Positions 56,191 through 64,000 of a stretch of 64,000 nucleotides of DNA are shown here, piece by piece. Within the stretch, counting starts at the first letter, position 1, and each line of letters begins with the position of its first letter. The stretch covers positions 14,330,337 to 14,394,336 of the forward strand of contig AP026538.1 of assembly GCA_026075535.2 (NCBI GenBank), given 5' to 3'. Both the position numbers and the translations under genes were made by a program. Origin of the DNA: Tricholoma matsutake (taxonomy: Eukaryota > Basidiomycota > Agaricomycetes > Agaricales > Tricholomataceae). The notes under the pieces were generated by a model. The model was not told the DNA's origin. It saw nothing but the letters and a program-made list of their open reading frames with translations, and did no database searches.

Positions 56191-56690
56191 CAAACTCACT
56201 ATATAAAGTCACTATGCTATATTAACCAATGGCTACATTGTACACTGATTATTATACCTTACAATATTGAAATGCAATGGGCACAGACATGGACATGGAC
56301 ACAGGGATGGCCATGGGGACAGCCACAGCATCGCCATCAGGCATGGACATGGGAATGGGCAATATTAACCTATGAATACTATTGACTGTACATTGTATTA
56401 TCTGTTTCAATGGACGCCATCAAACTCACTATATATTTGTACATACTCTATTAATTAACCAATGACTACATTACTACTTTACTTGCTGTACCGTACAGAT
56501 AGACATGCATTAAGAACATAGTACAGACATTAGTAATGTTTGAAATGCAATTGCAGGGGAAGAGGTCAGGGGTGGGGGTGGGGACTGGGACCGGGAAGCA
56601 GCACTGACATTGGGGCTTGACAGGACCACAAAAACAATGATATTACTATGTACAATGTACTACTACCCACAACACTATATATACATGATG
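56165..56690. repeat. Repeat region at the left edge of the KDZ element
   Basis: Two diverged direct copies of a unit with 'tcaaactcactatata' and 'attaaccaatg.ctacatt' lie at about 56168-56280 and 56400-56560. Each is followed by G-rich repeats (such as 'ggacatggacacaggg' and 'gggtgggggtggggactggg'). No gene is seen. It may be the terminal part of the KDZ element. Confidence 0.45.
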
Positions 56691-57587
56691 CATCATTCAA
56701 TGTCAGTGTCCATCATCTCATCAGGGCTAGCCAACCAAGTCTCATCGACATAACTGAAGTCTGCAGGAGGGTAGGTCGGCAAAGTGATATGAGAAGGAGT
56801 GGGGTTCTCTATCTGTGATGTGGTAATGGAATCTTCTACATCAGAATCGTCATTGGCATCAGATTCACCATTATATCCAGTCTCTGAGGATGACAGAAAA
56901 GCATCTGCAGCATCAGATGCAGTGGGGAAAGCAGCCACATCTGTCGAAGTTGGATTGGCAGCTGGAGACGAGGAGGTAGAATTGGAAAGATAAAAGGGAG
57001 CAGCAGCAGGGCCAGGAGTGGGGCTGGGAGGCAATGAATCGTCTGCTCCATCGCCTGATACTGTGGGTGGTCGATCATAGGCATTGGATGCAACTGTTGA
57101 GACCATTGGTGTGCTTGACCACACCTTTCTTCCCTTCACACCATCAGGCAGAGACAACTGATACCCAGAATGCTGTTGTTTGCCCTTGCTCTTGGTCTTC
57201 TCATTAGCACCCAAAACATCACTTTCTGTGATGTCAACACCCCAGGTCCACTTGTAGGAGCTGGGGGGAAGGGACTTCAGGCACTCAAGTTCCACCTGTG
57301 CATTTGCTGCCACCAGTTCCAATTTTCTTCTTACCGCTGTTTGCCTTGAAGGTTGCCCAGCGCATTGAAGGGGTTTTGATCCCATTGCCAAAGCCTGTGG
57401 TTCAGCCTGGAGCTCCTTCAGCAGGGCAAGCTCATGAACTTGGTGTAATGCTGCTGCTTTTCTGACATTGACGTTCAATGCAGCATCTGCTGATGATTCG
57501 CAGCTGTCTATAAACTGAAGCGTACTGCACGTTTCATGCAGCATATCATTTACAAGACCCCAGAGGTTGATGCAGGATTGGCAATCG

Positions 57588-57640
57588 GCAGTGGGAGTGG
57601 CAATGGCTTGGGACATGGGAGCGGCAATGGCATGGGACGC
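57588..57640. repeat. GGGAGTGGCAATGGC-type minisatellite in an intron
   Basis: Repeats like 'gggagtggcaatggcttgg' lie just before repeat R and resume after it at 59041-59088. Similar tracts lie in KDZ introns at 61590-61690 and 63298-63365. Confidence 0.5.
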
Positions 57641-59042
57641 TGATGATGCTCAACCTGGAAACCCAAACAAAACCCACAAAATGGCTTTGGATGGTATAAC
57701 ATGAGTCAGAGGAAGGATGCGAGGCCCTCTAGACGTCACCTGTCAGATCGACTGTCAAATAGTCATAAAACAACTGCTTGTTGAAGCAGTTTGAAGCTAA
57801 AGGAATGTGTTTCGAGGACTTGCAATGATATTCGAGGAGTTGCAATGATTTGCGAGACATTGTAATGATTTTTGAGGTGTTGCAATATTTTTCGAGACAT
57901 CGCGATGATTTGCGAGATGTTGCAATATTTTCGAGATGTTGCAATATTTTTCAAAGAGGTTTCGAGGAATTTCAAGTGCGCAAATATGTTCAGATGCAAG
58001 ATCGGGGGACTAGACGAGTAATAGAAGCAAAGCAAAGGTGAATCGAGGGAAATGAGAGCAAAAATAGCGTAATGTGAGGAATTTTGAGGAATTTTGAGGA
58101 TGTTTAGTGTAAAACACCAAACTTCGGACTGAATAAGACTAAACTGAACTCTCAAATCACTGTGATCTGGGAGGAAGGCGATGACTTTCTTGTTTTGCTT
58201 TGTATCTAGTACATCTTTTTATATAAAATAAAGAAAGTACCTAAAAAGGCTAGAGAACATGAGGCAAGCATGTGGAAAACTCGAGGCCAAAGACAATATA
58301 AGTATATCAGATCAATAAAGCGAGCCTAGAAAGGGTAAATATAACACATGATGAAGAAATAATAAGAAAGAATAGCTAAAACTGGACTGTCCTTGTTATA
58401 AATTGAATAAAAGATCGGAAACTGCTTTGAGCGGATTGCATGTGTGCACATGCGGTCAAAATGTGTTCAATATACTTGATATAGTGTCCCATGTGTCCAG
58501 CATGCATCCGAACATCATTCAAACAGGAAATACTGTGTCCGAAGATGTTTTTCGAGGTTCGATGTTTTTCGAAGATTTTCGAAGATTCTTCGGACTTTGT
58601 TCGTGGCCCGATATCGGTGCGATATTGTTCGACAATGGTAGGGGATACTTCTGGCATGTGTGCGATGATTATTTGGATAGCAATATAGTGTCCAATGTTG
58701 ATTTTCGATGTTCAATGATTTTGGAAGTCGGTCAAGGAAATATTGGACTTGTTCGAAGGCTGATATCATTGCGATATTGCTCGAAACTGGTTCGGAACCC
58801 ATCGACAATGTTCCAAGTGTATATCCTGAGCTGTACAAAGGTCAGGGGAATTGTATTATGGAAGCCAAAGGCATACGAAGAATTTTGAGGTGTTGTGAAG
58901 AGTTTCGAAGCATTCTCATGACTTTGTAGAGGTTTGTAGGAGCTTTGTAGAGCTTCGGAGAGGTCTGTGAAACTTTATAGAGCTTCAACAATGATCGTAG
59001 ATGTGCTTTCCGAGCTTGAACGATGAGGTGGACCTATCAACA
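57641..59042. repeat. Dispersed repeat R, copy 2
   Basis: Starts TGATGATGCTCAACC and ends GTGGACCTATCAACA as copy 1 (709-1674). It interrupts the G-rich minisatellite. From 57800 to 57960 it has about seven tandem-like units of 'ttcgagatgttgcaatattt'. No credible gene. Confidence 0.55.
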
Positions 59043-59341
59043 CGGGAGTGGCAACGGCTTGGGAAGTGGGAGTGGGTGAGTCAGACTCAGTGAAGTACTG
59101 CTTATGGTGATCAAGGCGCTGAGCCAGGGTGTCGATGCCCATAATGCTGTCCACTCCCAGTTCACTATGATGTCTCCACCAATCCAGGGCATATGAGGGC
59201 ACTAGACTGCTTGTAAGTTTGGGGGCGACACCATCATCCAACATGGCCAAGAGGGATGGATGGAATCCGAGTGGTAGGTGGTCAAAGTTTACCTCAGCAA
59301 GACTGTCAGCCAATGAATGAAGCAGGATCGGCACCTTGAAC

Positions 59342-60902
59342 TAGTGTTTTAAGGTCCAGTTCAGTCCAGTTTTTTGAGCCCCAAGAGGGCAACTGGAGAC
59401 CGCAACCAGTCTGAACCGTTGCCCCAAAAAGACCAGTTTTGACTGGTCATACCACTAATTTCATACTAAATTCTATTATATAATAAATAAAACTAATTAG
59501 ATTTACACCCTGTGAGCAGTTGCTCACAGCAGTGGAATGTTACTAAGAGAATGAAAATAAAAGTGAATTATAAAGAAAAAAATACACCCCACCATCTCAC
59601 TTTTGTAGCGAGGGTGGGGCGGCTGCTGTTGTTGTCTTGTCCCTGCCATTTGTCCTCCCCCTGGGGGGTTGTCCCTGCCAGTTGTTGTCCCCACCAGTTG
59701 TCACTGCCATTTGTCGTTCCTGCATTTGTTGCTCCTGTGTTCATTGTTCCCGCATTTGTCGTTCCTGCCCACTTGTCATTCCTGCCCACTTGTCATTCCC
59801 ACATTTGTTGTCCCCTGCTGTTTGGTGTCCTTGTTGGTTGGCATTGTCATTCATCATCAGCACCTCCATCTCCCCCTATGAGCAGTGGCTCACAGGTGGG
59901 GTGGTGGCACTGTGATGTGGCAATCACATGTCGTTGTCCAGAAACAGGACCCCTTGCGACTCTGTGAGCAGAGGCTCACAGCAGCCACATAGGGCATGGG
60001 GTACTGAGAGAGGTTGGGGTACGGGTGGGAGATGTCATTATCAAGTGGCAAGAACCTAAAAAGAAAAAAGAATGGTTAGTTAATTAGTAGAAGTAAGATA
60101 TCAATCATAAAAACATGCCCTTATGGCCCAAACAACAATACTTGTCGTTTGGGTGCACTTTGCATGCAACACCACACTGTCATTGGCACGGCTGCCATTG
60201 GTGTTAGCGCCATGTTGTAAGGGCATGGGGCAGGGTCAAGCAATCACATGGTGTCGTTTTCAAAGGTAAGACACTAAAAGAAAAGGTTTAGTTAGTAAAA
60301 AAGAAGAAATCAACAATAAAAACCATACCTGGGACCCAAACGACATGCTAGTCATCATTTGGGCCCACTTTGTGGTCATCTAGTTGAGGTGGGGGTGCTT
60401 CTGAGCTAGGCAGTGCAGGCATTGTTGGTGATGAGAGCAAATGGTGGAGAGAAAGCGGTGTCATGGGTTGTTGATGGTCATGGGAATTGTTTTGCAAGTG
60501 GTGCCACTTTCTGTTTTTCGGGGCGCAAGCACAACCAAATGGTCTGTGCACATCCACGTGGTATATAAGCACTCATTTATTTGAATGCTTCTTCCCCAGG
60601 CTTGTCCCATGTCCATAGTATCTATTATAAATAGTAAATAGTATTAATATAGTACATATTAGTTGTATTTTTCTTGTAAAGTAGTTACTTTTATATGAGT
60701 ATATAATACTGTGAAAAGACTGGTTGCAACCAATTGCAACCGGTCTTTGAACGGTTTTCAAAGATTTTCGAAATAAGGCAACCAGCAACCAGAATGACCC
60801 CAAATATGGGCAACCACAACCAAAAAAAAGACCGGACCACAGTTCGGTCCAGTTCAGTCCTATGGTCATTTTCAGTCCTATAGACTGGACCTTGAAACAC
60901 TA
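59342..60902. mobile_element. hAT-like non-autonomous DNA transposon (copy 2)
   Basis: 1561 bp, starts TAGTGTTTTAAGGTCCAG and ends inverted as CTGGACCTTGAAACACTA. Flanks CCTTGAAC (59334-59341) and CCTCAAAC (60903-60910) match at 6 of 8 bases. Termini are those of copy 1, but the interior differs: it carries a CA-rich tract, palindrome-plus-intron modules and GAGCA..TGCTC repeats as in TIR-A and TIR-B. It interrupts the gene downstream of KDZ in frame. Confidence 0.8.
60056..60375 (-). repeat. Palindrome-plus-intron modules inside hAT-like copy 2
   Basis: On the minus strand: GGGCCCAAATGATG..GTCGTTTGGGTCC, donor-like CAGGTATGG, ACTAACTAAAC, TTTTCTTTTAG; then a second unit CACCCAAACGACAAG..GTTTGGGCC, with AACTAACC and TTTTTAGGTTC. 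The order matches TIR-A and TIR-B modules. Confidence 0.6.
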
Positions 60903-61581
60903 CCTCAAACACCAGGCCAATTGATGTGGCAAAGCCAATTTGAGACATGATGCACAGCTGCAATATTTTTGAGTGATGAATCTCTTACTTGATTCATAAA
61001 AGATCCTGCTTACAAGCTCACAATATAGAATCTTTTGCATCCATTTTTGCTTCAAGACATTTGCCCCTTGCATGTGCAACAGGACTTGATGGAAACGGGA
61101 CTCTGCATACCAAATGATCTGCTGTGTACACATTTGGAGCAGACCTTTTGGCCCCAATTGTAAAGAAAAAGGGTTGAAGACTGAGAGACATTTATTTGAC
61201 ATGTTGATTGTGGTTAGAGATCAAGATGATTGAGTTTACGTAATAGAGGGTCATAGAGGGGAGATGTAATCAATGTTTGCTGATGTAAATGCAGTGTCAG
61301 CCCTGAACGCTAATTTGCACCATAAAGCCCACTGACAGTTAGCATAAGCTAGGGGGCCAGGCAAGGTATTCTCTGAGTGCAAGGCTGACTGCCACCATTC
61401 ACTGTGATAAATGAAATACCGCACAGTCCACTGCATTTCATATGTGACCAGCAGAAATTCCTCATTCCATCTATGTCTCTGAGCCCGTGAGTGAAGCCAA
61501 TGTACTCGCCTGACTATCCAAGAAGTTCAGTGCAATGCAAACAAATAGCCACAAAATAGACGTACATTCCCAGAATCAATC

Positions 61582-61690
61582 AGTGGGACTGGGAGCGGGG
61601 CCATGAAAGAAAGCAGGAGTGGGTATGGGAGCGGGAGTGGGAGCGGGTATGGTAGCTGGTACAGCAGCGGCAGCAGCAATGGGGAAGGCA
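61582..61690. repeat. G-rich minisatellite in a KDZ intron
   Basis: 'gggactgggagcggggccatg' type repeats with GGGAGC/GGGTAT words fill the intron between the SWIW exon and the last exon. The word set is that of 57588-57640 and 63298-63365. Confidence 0.5.
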
Positions 61691-63264
61691 GTAACACCAG
61701 TCCGAATGTGAGAATTATGCCAAATCCAGGACAGACAAATATTAGTGGAGCCTGGCATATTTGGGTTCAGAATAGCTGTGCTAGCATTGAGGTCATCCTT
61801 TTTTAATCGCTGAAACATATTTAAGGTGTCAGTGTCACAATCCAGTGCCACCAATCTGCTTTGGCAATGGTTATACATTTGGGAATGCAGGGCAATTTTG
61901 TTAACCAACTCCTGGACAGTGGCTTGTACTTGTGTGCAAACTACCTTTCTTGGGGCCGCTCAAATAATGTGTGAATATTGAAATGACTTGTCCACAATGA
62001 GCTCCCGCAGCCGATGCAGCAGTCAGCTTGCCTGATTCTTCCTGAGCTGAATCTCCACCTCTGCCAGAGGGCCATTAAATGGGAGGTATACTTGTTGCTC
62101 CTCGACTGGAATAGCATTTCTGTCAGCTGAAAGATGTGAAGGCCCTGATGCTGTAGGTGTGTCTTCATCTGAAGGGTCTAAGTCATCAGAGTTGTCAACA
62201 TTGTAATGGCTGATTTGTGATGGAGCAATGTCATGGTCGGCAACATTGGCAGCATTTTGTAAATCTGTTAAGGTTTCCATGTGGGATGCGAGAGCTTCCC
62301 TTTCACTTTCAACAGATTGCGTGTTAGACACATTTGGTGATGTACCAAGTCGGCGGACTTTGTCTTGTAATTCAATCCTGGTGTATGCCAACAATGGGTT
62401 GTGATATATGAGTATGTTAGGCAGTACTTACTGCATTTGTTGAATGATGATTGCGAAATCAATCCACTCCTCAACCGCAGATTGAACTGGTGTCAGTGCC
62501 ACTCCTGTTGCTGATGCCGATGCCATTCCCACTCCCACTCCCAATCCCCGAGTGGTGTAGATATCCATGGCCTTAACATCTGTCAGCCTGACCAATTCTG
62601 CTGCAGTCACTTCATCCTCCCATCTTTGGACCACCTGTTGACCAAATGCTGCTGTAAGGTCAGCATGGTGCTTGCCGAGTTGCATGGAGATCTCAAGGGC
62701 TTCTTGACATTTTGCAAACAGCATAGTGGTCATGCCAAGCATTTTCTTGTGATTTGAGTCTGTAGCATGATCGTCGAGCATTTTTGCCCGATGTGGCAAG
62801 GTTGCTGTCCTGACTGTTGGGGAAATGGAATTCAGTGATAACCACAGGGACTCTAGTATTTCTCCTGCTACGATGCCAGAGCCTGGAATGAAAGATGGAG
62901 CATAGCAAAAAAAGCATTTGTCCTTGTGACCATGTACATGCATAAGCCCAATGGCCTGGTCAATGGTCAGGTCAGCTGGAAGATGTGGACCAATGTGCTC
63001 CAGAAGGTAGATGATGTACTGGCAGACAATGTTGTAAATCAGCATTACTCCCTGTTGAGGGTCAACCCTGGTAGTCTTCAGTGCTTGAAGGAAAGCAAAG
63101 TCAACATTCTTTTGCTGTTCTCCCCAGAACAAATCTACCAATGCATGGGGTGCATAACATCCATGTTGCGCACATGCAATGGCAGCTACTCCAGTCCTAT
63201 CACATGCCTTCAATGCCAGAAAAGCATTCACAATGGCTAGGAATTTATTTTCACAAGGTGCCTT

Positions 63265-63379
63265 CTGCAAAAGGGGCACAGATCAGATCAGATCAGATCG
63301 GGAGTGGGCACGGGAGCAGGGGTGGGAATGGCCACAGCCACAGGAATGGCAGTGGCAACGACAAGGGAAGTGTACTTAC
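63265..63379 (-). other. KDZ intron filled with G-rich minisatellite
   Basis: Donor GTAAGT at 63379, acceptor TTTTGCAG ending 63265. Most of the 115 bp is 'gtggccattcccacccctgctcccg'-like repeat plus four GATCT copies. Confidence 0.6.
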
Positions 63380-64000
63380 TGTTAATCGTTCTATGGCATC
63401 TTGGAGAAACTGCTTGTATTCAGCCTGATTTGGGGCCATCCCAGCTCCATCCCATAGCCATATATCAGTATCAGAGTTTTTCTGCCAAACATGGTCAGCT
63501 TTGAGATTGCCATCAGCCACAAATATGTGTTTAAAGACAAATCTAAGGTGTAATATCATTTTAGAGACCACTGCACAAAGCAGGTGTTTAATCACCCACT
63601 GGTTCTCACCATCCTTCCAATTTTCCAGTATATTTATGCCTACTTGAGGACAAGCTGGACAGAAGTTGGTGAGTGATCCTGGTTCAGGTTTCAATGGATC
63701 TTTTTGATTGTGATCATACCCAGCCCACTTCACTCTTTTCATCCAACACCATAAGTGGGACATGCACCAAAGCTCATGGTAGAGGTTGACCACTTCTGCA
63801 GGCCTCATTAGCAATGTGATGTGCTGAATCAATTGATAAAATTGGTAGGCTGATGCCTTCAATTCCAGATTACAGAACCAAAAATGATCCAGGACATGCA
63901 CGGTGAAAAGAGTGTGTATTTTGTTGAAGCTGGTGGGTAGCAAGTTACTGCTTACCAGGTCCAAGGGAATTCTGTGCTCCCCTTGACACTGGCAGGTAAC

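Larger units (their letters stand above)
56693..61202 (-). pseudogene. Gene of unknown function downstream of the KDZ transposase, interrupted
   Basis: Begins near ATG 61202, 11 bp after the KDZ stop. Pieces on the minus strand: MSQIGFATSIGLVFE (about 60950-60911), then, after removing hAT-like copy 2, VPILLHSLADSLAEVNF to TESDSPTPTSQ (59334-59060), then after a G-rich intron holding repeat R, a 300-residue exon 57616-56693 (INLWGLVNDMLHETCSTL; LPPSSYKWTWGVDITESDVL; ending DEMMDTDIE). The frame continuing across the hAT insertion supports coding. I recognise no domain. Its constant orientation and closeness suggest it is the accessory gene of the KDZ element. Confidence 0.45.
61214..64000 (-). 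pseudogene. KDZ-type transposase (partial, runs off the window)
   Basis: Exons on the minus strand: 64000-63380 (LFTVHVLDHFWFCNLELKAS; FCPACPQVGINILENW; VADGNLKADH), 63264-62432 (GVAAIACAQHGCYAPHALVD; YNIVCQY; IGLMHVHGHKDKCFFCYAP; GSGIVAGEILESLWLSLN), 62377 to about 61700 (AEVEIQLRKNQAS; CLSWIWHN) and about 61525-61214 (VHWLHSRAQRHRWNEEF; YEMQWTVRYF; stop TAA 61214). These are hallmark blocks of fungal KDZ (Kyakuja-Dileera-Zisupton) transposases. Introns have GTAAGT donors. Two TGA stops (about 62022 and 61955) replace CGA, and the Asp expected before I.CQY is Asn, so this copy is probably dead. The N-terminal CxC region lies beyond the window. Confidence 0.85.

Noticed and set aside
56693..64000. 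TET/JBP oxygenase gene accompanying the KDZ transposase
   Set aside because: Looked for because of the published association; no HxD-type oxygenase motif was recognised in any frame here.

Overview
This window looks like a heterochromatic, transposon-filled locus of an agaricomycete-type basidiomycete. I recognise no housekeeping gene. The evidence for the lineage is a KDZ-type transposase, a Ulp1-protease/transposase gene of the kind that is abundant in mushroom genomes, several chromodomain Ty3 retrotransposons, short (about 50 bp) spliceosomal introns, and decay concentrated at CpG sites. The species is not determinable; a repeat-rich ectomycorrhizal mushroom would fit (inference).

Layout. 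(1) 1-21,596: a minus-strand Ulp1-protease/transposase gene, broken by a 1.55-kb hAT-like element (494-2045, 8-bp target duplication), by Ty3 element Gypsy-1 (6431-14156, TSD GTAGC) and by Copia-1 (15187-21301, TSD AGCCT). Copia-1 itself carries a 2.0-kb terminal-inverted-repeat element, TIR-A (16821-18829). (2) 21,845-39,368: a decayed minus-strand Ty3 element, X, split by TIR-B (27499-37512, perfect 9-bp TSD GGTTGGTGG). TIR-B is in turn split by a complete minus-strand Ty3 element, G2 (29338-37087, TSD CCCAC). (3) 39,369-56,190: a minus-strand copia relic, W, split by plus-strand Ty3 element Z (40751-54802, TSD GAGAA), which is split by plus-strand Ty3 element Y (43702-50789, TSD TCATC). (4) 56,180-64,000: a minus-strand KDZ transposase gene running off the window, followed by a second gene of unknown function. 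That second gene is broken by a dispersed repeat (57641-59042) and by a second hAT-like element (59342-60902).

The five Ty3 elements form two groups. Gypsy-1 and Z share a gag-pol with a -1 frameshift signal and an antisense, spliced gene between pol and the 3' LTR, predicted to encode a coiled-coil protein with a Zn2Cys6-type cysteine pattern. G2, Y and X share a different gag-pol, a GGGTTTT slip site (G2 and Y) and two extra sense genes after the chromodomain: ORF3 (tandem zinc knuckles) and ORF4 (a small single-pass membrane protein). X has both; G2 keeps only ORF3 and Y only ORF4.

In all five Ty3 elements the sequence about 33 nt after the TATA box is complementary to the 11-12 nt lying two bases inside the 5' LTR. 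The pairing changes in concert between families, which points to Tf1/sushi-style self-priming. The G2/Y leader also contains an array of hairpins with a shared loop.

TIR-A and TIR-B share a peculiar build: outward-facing tRNA-like Pol III boxes near both ends, tandem units made of a palindrome followed by intron-like splice signals, and an array of hairpins each followed by a T-run. Part of that interior also lies in the second hAT-like element. Nearly every element is dead, mostly through CGA-to-TGA stops. All comparisons were made by eye from the sequence; no database search was run.
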